A stretch of DNA of 64,000 nt from Streptomyces avidinii (GCF_014650695.1 NZ_BMVL01000017.1:1-64000); one strand, 5' to 3'. Positions 35,199 to 44,308 are shown, numbered from the stretch's first letter. Numbers and translations are program-made. The notes: generated by a model not told the origin, from the letters alone.

Positions 35199-38066
35199 TC
35201 AGGGCGCGGGCGGGAACAGCACGGGTATCGCCGAGACCAGGTGCGCGGCCCGGTCCAGGGCGCTGGCCAGCAGCGCCAGGTCGGTCGGCCCGTTGCCCAG
35301 CTCACGTACCGGGCGGCGGGCCGGGGGATCGCCCATCCGCTCCCACTCCACCGGGACCACAGTCGGCCTCAGGGTCGCCGTCCGCGGGATCCGGCCGGTG
35401 ACCCGGCCCGCCTGGAACGGGACCGTCCGGCCGTCCCCGAACCGGAGCAGGCCGCGGCCCGGGCCCGGCTGGTCGGGGGCGTCGAGCTCCACGCGCAGGG
35501 TCGTCAGCCGGGCCAGCCCGGTGTCCGCCGTACGGTCCGGGCGGGCGCTGGTGGCCACCAGGTGCACGCCGAGCCGGGCTCCGTCACGGGCCACCGCCTC
35601 CAGCGCCCGGACCACCGAGCCGGCGGCGGGGCGGCCCGTACTGCCCAGCCCCGGCGCGACCAGCGCGTCGAGGTCGTCCACGAGCACCACCAGGCGGGGC
35701 AGCGGGCCCGGCCCGGCCGGCTCGGTACGGGGCGCCGCGGCGCGCAGCCGGAGCGTGCCGGTGCGCTGGGGGTCGAGGTCGCCGCGCTGCTCGCCCTGGG
35801 CGGGGCGGCGGGGCGAGACCATCCGGTCGGACACCTCGCGCTGCGCGTGCCACTCGGCGAAGGACAGCTCCGCCAGCAGCTCGGAGCGGCGTTTGAGCTC
35901 CGCGCCCAGCGCCTGCGCGAACTCCCGCATGCGCACCGGATCGGAGGCGACCAGGTGGGCGGAGACGTGCGGCAGTTCGGTGCAGGGCAGCAGCCCGTCG
36001 CCGCGTTCCCCGCCGGCCCCGTCGAGGAGGAGCAGCCCGAGCCGGTCGGGCCGGGCGGCCGCGGACAGCGAGGCGGCCACCGACCGCAGCAGCTCGGTCC
36101 GCCCGCTCCCGGCGGGCCCTTCGATGAGCAGGTGCGGGCCGTCGTGGACGAGCTCGGTGCCGACGGGCCCGCGCCGCCCGCTGCCCAGCACGATCTCGGC
36201 GAGGCCGCCCATGCCCTGCCCCTGGTCGGTGGCGGCGGCCCAGCGGGCCATCAGGGAGGCCGGGGTGGCCCGGGCCAGCCCCAGCTCGTCCAGCAGCCGC
36301 GCGGTGGCGGGCAGCGTGGCGGCGGCCGGCCGGTACGCCGCGACCGAGCCGACCTCGGCCGTGCGCAACGGGGCCAGGGCGCGGGCGAAGCGCTCGGCCC
36401 AGGCGGCGGAGACGGCGTCGGCGGTGGCGGTGCCCCCGGCGGGGACCGGGCGGCCGCCGCTGATCTCGAAGGTCCGTACGGCCGTGGCCACATCGCCGCT
36501 GAGCAGCGCGACCGCGCCGCAGTGCCGGAAGGCGGGGGCGCCCGCGCAGGCGGCCTCGTACGTCTCGGCGACCGGGGAGGCGGGGGTGGCGGCGGGGGCC
36601 TCGGCGAGGACGAGCACGTGGATCCCGGCGGCCGGGCCGTGCGAGGCGAGCCGCCCGGTGATGTCGCGCAGCGGGCCCGCCCCGGGATCGCCGTCGATCA
36701 CGACGAGCGTGTACGGGCCGTCGTAGACGGCGGCGGCCCGCCGGACCTGCCCGGCGTCGGCGGCGGCCCAGTGCACGCCGAGCGGACCCTCGTCGAGGCG
36801 CCGGGTCAGCTCCCCCGTACGGGCGACGGCCTGGTCGCGGTCGTACGCGAGGAGGAGCCGGCAGTCCTGGCCGTGCGCGGGCCGTACGTGGGGCAGCCAG
36901 CCGAGCCAGCCCCAGTCCCGCCGCCGGTCGGCGAGGCCGCGCGCCCGGTCGGTGGAGACGAGCACGATCTCCAGCTGCCCCGGCGCGTGCAGCCCCGCCA
37001 TCTGCGCGACCACCCAGCGGGCGACGCCGGCCAGCCGGGCCCGCGGCCCGGCGAGCCCGAGGGCGCCGACGGCGGGCAGGGACACCCGGCTGCCGGCGCC
37101 GAGCCCCACGTCCAGCACGGCGAGCTGCCCGGTCGTACGGGACCACAGGCGCTCGGTGGGGCCCATCGCGGCCAGCAGCAGAGCGGCGGGGTCGTCGGGG
37201 TCGGGCGCGGCGGTCGGCGGCTCCTGCGGGGTCCCGGTGGGCTCCTCGCCCCGCACCCACTTGCGGGCCCAGGCCCCGATGCCCTTGCGCCGCCCGGGTC
37301 CGGCGGCGTCGGGAGCCTCGGGGGGTCCGGCCGGTCCGGGGGCGTCGGGTGCCGGCACGGGGGCGGCGGGGTCCGCCTTGGGCAGCGGGCCGGGCGGCGG
37401 GCCCGGGACGGGGGGCGGCGGGGCGGAGACCGCGAGGTGGCCCTGGAGGTCCGGGGTCACCGGCAGCGTCGGTGCGCCCGCGGGCGCCAGCCGCAGGGTG
37501 GACTCGCCGACCCGCAGCAGCGCACCCGGGGGCAGGGCGACGGGCTGCGGCCCCACCGGGGCGCCGTCCAGGGTGGTGCCGTTCGTCGAGTCGAGGTCGG
37601 CGACCGCGACCCGCCCGTCGCGGATCACGGTCACCGCGCAGTGCAGCCGGGAGACGTCGGGGTCGTCCAGCGGGACATCGGCGTCGGCGGAGCGGCCCAC
37701 CCGGATCTGCCCGCTGTGCAGCAGGTGCACGCCGCCGGCGTCGGGTCCGGCGACCACGTGCAGCTGGGGTGTGCCGAGGCCGTCCTCGGGCAGCACGTCC
37801 GGCACCGGTCCGTGCAGGGCCACGACCGCACCGTCCACGAGCGGCGGCTCGCCGAGCACCCGCCGCTGGAGGTCGAGGCGCTCGGAACCGGCGTACAGCA
37901 CGACCGTGCCGCCGGTGTCGGGTCCGCCGACGGTCGCCGCGAGCCCGGAGGCGACCGCGGCCAGCGCGGTGCCGACGGGCGCGGTGACGAGTACGTCACA
38001 GCTCGCGGGGGCGGTCGCGGTCTGGTGGCCGCTGCGCGACCCAAGGACGGTCAGCCGGATCTGCAT
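35199..38066 (-). CDS. FHA and FtsK/SpoIIIE-like ATPase protein
   Basis: A 955-residue protein. Residues 1-95 form a small beta-rich domain, and residues about 103-195 a canonical FHA domain (IRVGRSADADVPLDDPDVSRLHC with Arg125, Ser139, His142; DSTNGTTLDG). After a Pro-rich linker come two FtsK/SpoIIIE-type ATPase modules. The first has no P-loop (GLAGPRARLAG). The second has GPAGSGRTELLRS, with Arg where the Walker A lysine belongs, and Walker B LVVLVDDLDAL. The architecture recalls EssC/EccC of type VII secretion, but no other T7SS gene is nearby. Divergence from two Ser/Thr kinases suggests phospho-dependent binding. Confidence 0.88.
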   Translation of the reverse strand: MQIRLTVLGSRSGHQTATAPASCDVLVTAPVGTALAAVASGLAATVGGPDTGGTVVLYAGSERLDLQRRVLGEPPLVDGAVVALHGPVPDVLPEDGLGTPQLHVVAGPDAGGVHLLHSGQIRVGRSADADVPLDDPDVSRLHCAVTVIRDGRVAVADLDSTNGTTLDGAPVGPQPVALPPGALLRVGESTLRLAPAGAPTLPVTPDLQGHLAVSAPPPPVPGPPPGPLPKADPAAPVPAPDAPGPAGPPEAPDAAGPGRRKGIGAWARKWVRGEEPTGTPQEPPTAAPDPDDPAALLLAAMGPTERLWSRTTGQLAVLDVGLGAGSRVSLPAVGALGLAGPRARLAGVARWVVAQMAGLHAPGQLEIVLVSTDRARGLADRRRDWGWLGWLPHVRPAHGQDCRLLLAYDRDQAVARTGELTRRLDEGPLGVHWAAADAGQVRRAAAVYDGPYTLVVIDGDPGAGPLRDITGRLASHGPAAGIHVLVLAEAPAATPASPVAETYEAACAGAPAFRHCGAVALLSGDVATAVRTFEISGGRPVPAGGTATADAVSAAWAERFARALAPLRTAEVGSVAAYRPAAATLPATARLLDELGLARATPASLMARWAAATDQGQGMGGLAEIVLGSGRRGPVGTELVHDGPHLLIEGPAGSGRTELLRSVAASLSAAARPDRLGLLLLDGAGGERGDGLLPCTELPHVSAHLVASDPVRMREFAQALGAELKRRSELLAELSFAEWHAQREVSDRMVSPRRPAQGEQRGDLDPQRTGTLRLRAAAPRTEPAGPGPLPRLVVLVDDLDALVAPGLGSTGRPAAGSVVRALEAVARDGARLGVHLVATSARPDRTADTGLARLTTLRVELDAPDQPGPGRGLLRFGDGRTVPFQAGRVTGRIPRTATLRPTVVPVEWERMGDPPARRPVRELGNGPTDLALLASALDRAAHLVSAIPVLFPPAP

Positions 38067-38504
38067 CGCCGTCAGCGGTCCCTTCTGCGCGGTGCGCGGT
38101 GTGTGCGCCCGGCAGGGGGATCCCGTGACATGACCGTCCGGTCGCCCCCCACCCGGCACGGACGCGTCGTCCGGTCAGGTCTGCCCGGAAGGCGGGGCTC
38201 CCGTCCCGTGCCGTTCCGTACGGGTGCATCCTCGCACCTGTCACGGACAACACGCCCGGCACCCGGCAACAAATGATCTTGATGTGATCCGACCCGGGGC
38301 GGACCCCGGCCGGATCCGGACGGCGAGGTGGTGGAAGACGGGGAAAAACGCCTCCGGCATACCCAGCAAACATCACCCTCCGTACATATGTGCGGCAACC
38401 AACCTCTGCGGACCGGCGTCTTCCCGGGGGACACCCCCTAGAGTGGGCCGGAAAACCAATCAGCAGATCGACCACAGCAGGACGACAGCAGGGGAGCGCG
38501 AGAC

Positions 38505-40274
38505 GTGCGGCCAGTCGGCAGCAAATACCTGCTCGAGGAGCCGCTCGGGCGCGGCGCCACGGGCACTGTCTGGCGTGCCCGCCAGAGGGAGGCCGCCGGC
38601 GCGGAGGCGGCCGTGGCGGGCCAGCCCGGCGAGACCGTGGCCATCAAGGTCCTCAAGGAGGAGCTGGCCCAGGATCCCGACATCGTCATGCGCTTCCTGC
38701 GGGAGCGCTCGGTCCTGCTGCGCCTGACGCACCCCAACATCGTGCGCACGCGCGACCTCGTCGTCGAGGGTGATCTGCTGGCTCTGGTCATGGACCTGAT
38801 CGACGGCCCGGACCTGCACCGCTACCTCCGCGAGAACGGCCCCTTCACGCCCGTCGCCGCGAGCCTGCTGACCGCCCAGATCGCGGACGCCCTCGCCGCC
38901 AGCCACGCCGACGGAGTGGTCCACCGCGACCTGAAGCCGGCCAACGTGCTGCTCGACGAGCGCGGCGGGCAGATGAAGCCGATGCTCACCGACTTCGGCA
39001 TCGCCCGCCTCGCGGACTCCCCGGGCCTGACCCGCACCCACGAGTTCGTCGGCACCCCCGCCTACGTCGCCCCCGAGTCCGCGGAGGGCCGCCCGCAGAC
39101 CTCCGCCGTCGACATCTACGGCGCCGGCATCCTCCTCTACGAGCTGCTCACCGGACGCCCGCCGTTCGCCGGCGGCACCGCGCTCGAAGTGCTCCACCGC
39201 CACCTCAGCGAGGACCCGCAGCGGCCCTCGACCGTGCCGGAGCCGCTGTGGACGGTCATCGAGCGCTGTCTGCGCAAGGAGCCGAACGAGCGACCCAGCG
39301 CCCAGAGCCTGGCCCGCGGACTGCGCGTGGTGGCCGCCGGCATCGGCGTGCACTCCTCGGCCGCCGAGGTGGAGGCCGCCCTCGGCGTGGGCGCGCTGCT
39401 CGCGCCCGACCCCTCGCCGGCCCCGGTCCCCGAGACCCCCGGCGCCGCCGACCCCACCCAGATGCTTCCCGGGACCGGTGCGCAGGCCGGCGCCTACGAC
39501 CCGAACGGCATGACCAGCGTCCTGCCGCCGGTCGGTGCGGCGGACGCCACCTCGGTGCTGCCGAGCACGGGAGGCCCCGGGGCCGACCCGACCTCGGTGA
39601 TGCCCCCGGTGCAGCGGCCCGACCAGCCGCATCCGTGGCAGTCGCAGATGCAGGCCGCCCGGGACCGCAACGAGCAGACGCAGATCCAGTACCTCGACCC
39701 GAACGAGGACCCCCTGCGCCGCCGCCCGCAGCGACAGGCGCCCCCGCCGCCGCAGCACCGGCCCCAGCAGCAGCCGTACCGGCAGGGCCCGCCGCCCCAG
39801 CAGCAGCAGTACCAGCAGCCGCCCCAGCAGCAGTACCGCCAGCCGCAGCAGCCGCCGCAGCAGCAGTACGCGCCTCCGCCGCCGCAGCACTACCAGCCGC
39901 AGCAGCACCAGCCCCAGCCGTACCAGCAGCAGCCTCAGCCGCAGCAGCCCCAGTACCGCCAGCCCCAGCCGCAGCAGCAGCCCCCGCAGGCCCCGCCGCC
40001 GCAGCGGCCGGCCCCCCGGGAGCCGCGCGAGCCGCGCCGCCGCAGCGCCAACCCGGTGCGGATCCCGGGCCTCGGCTGCCTCAAGGGCTGCCTGGTGCTG
40101 ATCCTGGTGTTCTTCGTCGCAGGCTGGCTGATCTGGGAGCTGACCCCGCTCCAGCAGTGGGTCGGCACCGGCCGCGGCTGGTGGGACCAGGTGTGGACCT
40201 GGGGCTCCGACGTCGTCGACTGGGTCGCCACGATCGGGGATTCCGCGGGCTCCTCGGGTTCGCCGAATCCCTGA
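38505..40274 (+). CDS. pkaA: Ser/Thr protein kinase PkaA-like
   Basis: A 589-residue Hanks-type kinase. The glycine loop is LGRGATGTVW, the catalytic lysine K48 in VAIKVLKEE (after a small insertion), HRDLKPANVLL at H140-D142, DFG at 163-165 and APE at 189-191. After the kinase (to about 280) comes a linker with repeated PTSV/ATSV motifs, then a Pro/Gln/Tyr-rich region at about 405-505. One transmembrane helix (CLVLILVFFVAGWLIW, about 530-545) and a short outside tail rich in Trp follow. The GTG at 38505 has GGGGAG upstream. The gene is named from recalled synteny with S. coelicolor pkaA-pkaB beside prfB. Confidence 0.88.
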   Translation: MRPVGSKYLLEEPLGRGATGTVWRARQREAAGAEAAVAGQPGETVAIKVLKEELAQDPDIVMRFLRERSVLLRLTHPNIVRTRDLVVEGDLLALVMDLIDGPDLHRYLRENGPFTPVAASLLTAQIADALAASHADGVVHRDLKPANVLLDERGGQMKPMLTDFGIARLADSPGLTRTHEFVGTPAYVAPESAEGRPQTSAVDIYGAGILLYELLTGRPPFAGGTALEVLHRHLSEDPQRPSTVPEPLWTVIERCLRKEPNERPSAQSLARGLRVVAAGIGVHSSAAEVEAALGVGALLAPDPSPAPVPETPGAADPTQMLPGTGAQAGAYDPNGMTSVLPPVGAADATSVLPSTGGPGADPTSVMPPVQRPDQPHPWQSQMQAARDRNEQTQIQYLDPNEDPLRRRPQRQAPPPPQHRPQQQPYRQGPPPQQQQYQQPPQQQYRQPQQPPQQQYAPPPPQHYQPQQHQPQPYQQQPQPQQPQYRQPQPQQQPPQAPPPQRPAPREPREPRRRSANPVRIPGLGCLKGCLVLILVFFVAGWLIWELTPLQQWVGTGRGWWDQVWTWGSDVVDWVATIGDSAGSSGSPNP

Positions 40275-40434
40275 CGGGGGCTCCGGTAGCGCCGACCTCG
40301 TAGATTTGTCGACTTCTGGGACGTGATTTCGCCCGCAGAAGTGAAGGTCGCCGCGAATCCGGCCCCCTGCTGGCCTCCAATGCCCACTCGGCCGCGTAGC
40401 TTTGGTGCGTACGCCAGCCGCTGAGGGAGCAGTC

Positions 40435-41682
40435 GTGGCACGGAAGATCGGCAGCCGGTACACCGCGCACCAGATCCTGGGACGCGGCAGCGCGGGCACG
40501 GTGTGGCTGGGCGAGGGGCCTGACGGGCCCGTCGCCGTCAAACTGCTGCGCGAGGACCTCGCGTCCGACCAGGAACTCGTCGGACGGTTCGTCCAGGAGC
40601 GCAGCGCGCTGCTCGGCCTGGAGCACCCGCACGTCGTGTCCGTCCGCGACCTCGTCGTGGACGGCAACGACCTCGCCCTCGTCATGGACCTCGTCCGCGG
40701 TACGGACCTGCGCACGCGCCTCGACCGCGAGCGGCGGCTCGCCCCCGAGGCGGCCGTGGCGATCGTCGCGGACGTCGCCGACGCGCTGGCCGCGGCGCAC
40801 GCGGCGGGGGTCGTCCACCGCGACGTCAAGCCGGAGAACGTCCTGCTGGACATGCAGGGCCCGCTCGGCCCGGGCGGTTCGCACCCGGCGCTGCTGACCG
40901 ACTTCGGCGTGGCCAAGCTGATCGACTCCCCGCGGCGGGCCGCGGCGGGCCGGGCCTCGGCCCCGACGACCCGGATCATCGGCACCCCGGACTACCTGGC
41001 GCCGGAGATCGTGGAGGGCCTGCCCCCGCGGGCCGCGGTGGACATATACGCCCTGGCCACGGTCCTGTACGAACTGCTGGCCGGGTTCACCCCCTTCGGC
41101 GGGGGCCACCCGGGAGCGGTCCTGCGGCGGCACGTGACCGAGACGGTCGTCCCGCTGCCGGGCATCCCCGACGAGCTGTGGCAGCTCGTCGTGCAGTGCC
41201 TGGCCAAGGCCCCTGCCTCACGGCTGCGGGCCTCGGAGCTGTCGGTCCGGCTGCGGGACCTGCTCCCGATGCTGGCCGGGATGCCGCCACTGGACGTGGA
41301 CGAGCCCGACGACGCGGATCCGGACCCCGAGCCCTCGGAGGAACCGGCGGCGGATCCGGTCCGGCGCCGCGGCGTGGTCCCGCTGGTGCCCGGCTCGGCG
41401 ACGGACTCCAACCGGGACACCCACACCTCGATGCGCGTGCCGGGGCCGGACGAGCTGGCGGGCGGCGCGCTGGGCACCGCACGCGTGCCGCGCCCGGCCG
41501 GCGGCCACCGGCCGGGCTCCGCCCGCCACCGCGCGGAGGCCGCGCGCAAGCGCCGGCTGGTCCTGTCCGTGTCGGCCCTGGCGCTGGCCGCGGCCGTCGG
41601 CCTGGGCACGTGGCTGGCTGTCTCCGGTGACGACCCCGCCCCCCGGCAGGACAACAAGCAGTCGGTCCCGCGGGTCCCGTAA
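40435..41682 (+). CDS. pkaB: Ser/Thr protein kinase PkaB-like
   Basis: A 415-residue Hanks-type kinase. The glycine loop is LGRGSAGTVWLG, the catalytic lysine K36 in VAVKLLRED, HRDVKPENVLL at 128-130 and DFG at 156-158. The activation segment is Arg- and Ser-rich with TTRIIGTPDYLAPE. After the kinase (to about 275) an acidic, Pro-rich linker leads to a transmembrane helix at about 373-395 (LVLSVSALALAAAVGLGTWLAV) and a short extracellular tail, with no PASTA domain. The GTG at 40435 has GAGGGAG upstream; an in-frame start at 40402 is possible. It is tandem with pkaA, 160 nt away. Confidence 0.88.
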   Translation: MARKIGSRYTAHQILGRGSAGTVWLGEGPDGPVAVKLLREDLASDQELVGRFVQERSALLGLEHPHVVSVRDLVVDGNDLALVMDLVRGTDLRTRLDRERRLAPEAAVAIVADVADALAAAHAAGVVHRDVKPENVLLDMQGPLGPGGSHPALLTDFGVAKLIDSPRRAAAGRASAPTTRIIGTPDYLAPEIVEGLPPRAAVDIYALATVLYELLAGFTPFGGGHPGAVLRRHVTETVVPLPGIPDELWQLVVQCLAKAPASRLRASELSVRLRDLLPMLAGMPPLDVDEPDDADPDPEPSEEPAADPVRRRGVVPLVPGSATDSNRDTHTSMRVPGPDELAGGALGTARVPRPAGGHRPGSARHRAEAARKRRLVLSVSALALAAAVGLGTWLAVSGDDPAPRQDNKQSVPRVP

Positions 41683-41700
41683 CGCCGTGCGGCGCCGCTC

Positions 41701-41772
41701 CTGGGCCTCCGCCCCAGACCCCGCGCCTCGAACGCCGGCGAGGCTGGATTTTCAGCCGTCCGGCGTTCGAGG
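41701..41772. repeat. Dispersed intergenic repeat, copy 3, with long hairpin
   Basis: Contains GCCTCCGCCCCAGACC and CGCGCCTCGAACGCCGG, then GAGGCTGG. CCTCGAACGCCGG (41726-41738) is inverted at 41760-41772 (CCGGCGTTCGAGG), and GGCTG pairs with CAGCC inside, so the copy folds into a large hairpin with a T-rich loop. It lies between convergent pkaB and the oxygenase gene and probably acts as their terminator. Confidence 0.8.
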
Positions 41773-41858
41773 ACCGGGTCCGGGCAGAGCCCGGGAAACG
41801 GCGAAGGGGCGGGGCGGGGAGAGAGCTCCGCGCAGCGGACACCCGCGGCCGGGGACGG

Positions 41859-42859
41859 CTAGGCGTTGGCCAGTTCCGGGTGCCAGCGCCGCGCCACGGC
41901 CGGGTGGGCGCGGACCCAGCCCTTGAGTTCGTTGCGGCCGTACTCGGCGTGCAGCGGGTTCGACTCGTCGTGCGCGACCCCGGGCGCGGAGCGCAGGTAG
42001 TCGCCCGGGACGGTCTCGATCACCGCGTCCAGCCGCGGGTTGTAGAAGAACGGCACCGAGTACCGCTCCACCGCCCCCGGCGGGCTGACCACCCGGTGGT
42101 CCGTCGCCGTCAGGTACCCCTCGGTGGCGATCTCCAGCAGCTCGCCCAGGTTCACCACGAACGCGCCCGGCATCGGCGGCACGTCCAGGTAGCCGCCGTC
42201 CCGGACCACCTGGAGGCCGCCCACCGAGTCCTGGAGCAGCAGTGTCAGGAACCCGTAGTCCTTGTGGGCGCCGACCCCCTGGTCGGCGCCGGAGGGGGCC
42301 GATCCCGGGTAGCGGATCAGCTTGGTGTGCAGGTGCGGTCGGTCCGCGAAGGCCGCGTCGAAGAAGTCCGCCGGGGCGCCGATCGCGACGAGCAGCTCCT
42401 GGAGCAGGCGGTGGGCCACCGCCGCGAGCCGCGACTGCCAGTCCAGGACCACCGTACGGAGCTCCGGGAGGGCGGCGGGCCACTGGTTCGGGCCCTCCAG
42501 CCACAGGTACGCCGGGTCGTCCGGCCCCACCGCCGGCGCCGGGCGCTCCGCGCCGACGTCCAGCTGGTCCCGCCAGTCGGAGGCCCCGCCGGTCAGCTCG
42601 TGGCCGATGCGGGTGTAGCCGCGGAAGTGCGGGGAGTTCAGATTGCTGACCGAGAGCCGGTCGGTCTCCGGGAGGGCGAAGAACGCCCTGGTCAGTTCCA
42701 GGATGCGGGCACTCTCGGCGGCGGTGACGCCGTGCCGGTCAGGTGCAGGAAACCGGAGTCCCTGGCGGCTGCGTGCAGCTTCTTCAGGAAGTCGGCCCGC
42801 TGGGCCGGGTCGTCCGCCTGGGAGAGGTCCAGGACGGGGAGGGTGTGCGCGGACGGCAT
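41859..42859 (-). pseudogene. 2OG-Fe(II) oxygenase (isopenicillin N synthase family), frameshifted
   Basis: Read from the ATG at 42859 (GGAG upstream), the frame encodes MPSAHTLPVLDLSQ and continues to SGFLHLTG, then shifts to TASPPPRVPASW and stops at 42692. The expected continuation HGVTAAESARILELTRAFFALPETDRL is intact one frame away and runs to the stop at 41859. One C is missing from the run that should read GGCCACGGC, at about 42734. The downstream part retains the iron ligands (GAHKDYG, later TDHRVV) and the 2OG-binding RYSVPFFYN. It is either a recently broken gene or a sequencing error; no slippery heptamer is apparent. Confidence 0.85.
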
Positions 42860-42885
42860 GACGGCTCCGTTTCGGGATGTCACGG

Positions 42886-42979
42886 GGTCCTGTTCCCCAG
42901 AGGTGGCGGGGGCCGCGGGGCGGGGGAGGGTCTCCGGCAGGGGTGGTGCCGGGACCGCGGGAGCCGCGCGTACAGGACC
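42886..42979 (-). promoter_or_regulatory. Long-range inverted repeat between leader ORF and oxygenase
   Basis: GGTCCTGT at 42886-42893 is the inverse complement of ACAGGACC at 42972-42979. It can close a stem across the 138-nt stretch between the leader peptide stop and the oxygenase start. The interior is very GC-rich. It is a candidate attenuation structure. Confidence 0.4.
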
Positions 42980-42997
42980 AAGTCGGATCGGGGTGGA

Positions 42998-43087
42998 TCA
43001 GGCTTGGGTTCGGTCCGGCGGCAGACAGCTCGTCGTCGTGACACGCATGTGGTCCACATGGCGGCGCTTGACGAGGAGAACGGTCAT
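42998..43087 (-). CDS. Putative Cys-containing leader peptide
   Basis: A 29-codon ORF beginning MTVLLVKRRHVDHMRV and continuing through TTTSC (Cys21) to a Pro/Asp/Arg-rich end. The RRHVDxxRV...C arrangement is that of the short actinobacterial leader peptides linked to cysteine or sulphur supply. TACGCT lies 6 nt before its ATG with no Shine-Dalgarno, so it should be translated from a leaderless mRNA. The oxygenase gene follows 138 nt downstream on the same strand. The family match is from recall; the control function is inferred. Confidence 0.68.
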   Translation of the reverse strand: MTVLLVKRRHVDHMRVTTTSCLPPDRTQA

Positions 43088-43093
43088 ACGGTG

Positions 43094-43099
43094 AGCGTA
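43094..43099 (-). promoter_or_regulatory. -10 hexamer TACGCT for the leader peptide
   Basis: On the minus strand TACGCT (43099-43094) is followed by CACCGT and the ATG at 43087, a 6-nt spacing typical of leaderless transcripts. Confidence 0.55.
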
Positions 43100-43166
43100 C
43101 GCCCGTGCGAGCCCTCATCAGTACGGGTGATCCGGCCTGCCCGGACGGCATCGTCCGGGGACCGGC

Positions 43167-43172
43167 TACGCT
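43167..43172 (+). promoter_or_regulatory. -10 hexamer TACGCT for leaderless prfB
   Basis: TACGCT, then GGACCC, then the GTG at 43179. No Shine-Dalgarno precedes prfB, so the transcript probably begins at the start codon. Confidence 0.55.
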
Positions 43173-43178
43173 GGACCC

Positions 43179-44288
43179 GTGGCAGTCGTCGATGTTTCCG
43201 AAGAGCTGAAGTCCCTCTCCTCGACCATGGGGTCGATCGAGGCCGTCCTGGACCTCGACAAGCTGAGGGCAGATATCGCCGTGCTCGAGGAGCAGGCCGC
43301 CGCGCCGTCCCTGTGGGACGACCCGGATGCCGCTCAGAAGATCACGAGCAAGCTTTCGCACCTCCAGGCGGAGGTCCGCAAGACCGAAACGCTGCGGGGG
43401 CGCATCGACGACCTCGGGGTGCTCTTCGACCTCGCCCAGGAGATGGACGACGCGGACACCCTGGCCGAGGCCGAGACCGAGCTCGTCTCCGTCCGCAAGG
43501 CGCTGGACGAGATGGAGGTCCGGACCCTGCTCTCCGGCGAGTACGCCGAGCGCGAGGCCCTGGTCAACATCCGTGCCGAGGCCGGTGGCGTCGACGCCTC
43601 CGACTTCGCCGAGCGCCTCCAGCGCATGTACCTGCGCTGGGCCGAGCGCCACGGCTACTCGACGGAGATCTACGAGACCTCGTACGCGGAAGAGGCCGGC
43701 ATCAAGTCGACCACCTTCGTCGTCAAGGCCCCGTACGCCTACGGAACGCTCTCGGTCGAGCAGGGCACCCACCGCCTCGTGCGGATCTCGCCCTTCGACA
43801 ACCAGGGCCGCCGCCAGACCTCCTTCGCGGGCGTCGAGGTGCTCCCGGTCGTCGAGACCAGCGACCACGTCGAGATCGACGAGGCCGAGCTGCGCGTCGA
43901 CGTGTACCGCGCCTCCGGCCCGGGCGGCCAGGGCGTCAACACCACCGACTCCGCGGTGCGCATCACGCACCTGCCGACCGGCATCGTGGTCTCCTGCCAG
44001 AACGAGCGCTCGCAGATCCAGAACAAGGCCAGCGCCATGAACGTCCTCCAGGCCAAGCTGCTCGAGCGGCGCCGCCAGGAGGAGAAGGACAAGATGGACG
44101 CCCTCAAGGACGGCGGCAGCTCCTGGGGCAACCAGATGCGCTCCTACGTCCTGCACCCGTACCAGATGGTCAAGGACCTGCGGACGGAGTTCGAGGTCGG
44201 CAACCCGCAGGCGGTGCTCGACGGCGAGATCGACGGCTTCCTGGAGGCCGGAATCCGCTGGCGCAAGCAGCAGGAGCAGACCGCGTAA
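43179..44288 (+). CDS. prfB: Peptide chain release factor 2
   Basis: A 369-residue class I release factor that recognises UGA/UAA and hydrolyses peptidyl-tRNA. The stop-recognition tripeptide is SPF ([17 protein letters not shown]), marking RF2. The catalytic GGQ is in [17 protein letters not shown]. Length is normal. The gene is read in a single frame without the programmed +1 frameshift of E. coli prfB. The GTG start has no ribosome-binding site but a -10 hexamer 6 nt upstream. It diverges from the leader peptide and oxygenase and ends in a very long hairpin. Confidence 0.97.
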   Translation: MAVVDVSEELKSLSSTMGSIEAVLDLDKLRADIAVLEEQAAAPSLWDDPDAAQKITSKLSHLQAEVRKTETLRGRIDDLGVLFDLAQEMDDADTLAEAETELVSVRKALDEMEVRTLLSGEYAEREALVNIRAEAGGVDASDFAERLQRMYLRWAERHGYSTEIYETSYAEEAGIKSTTFVVKAPYAYGTLSVEQGTHRLVRISPFDNQGRRQTSFAGVEVLPVVETSDHVEIDEAELRVDVYRASGPGGQGVNTTDSAVRITHLPTGIVVSCQNERSQIQNKASAMNVLQAKLLERRRQEEKDKMDALKDGGSSWGNQMRSYVLHPYQMVKDLRTEFEVGNPQAVLDGEIDGFLEAGIRWRKQQEQTA

Positions 44289-44308
44289 CGCCGCAGCACG
44301 CGACGCAG

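Noticed and set aside
43046-43060. Perfect palindrome CATGTGGTCCACATG as an operator
   Set aside because: It coincides with the codons for His-Val-Asp-His-Met of the leader peptide, a conserved motif, so coding explains it better; an operator role is not excluded.
43179-43260. Programmed +1 frameshift as in enteric prfB
   Set aside because: The prfB frame is continuous with no internal stop or slippery CTT-TGA site.
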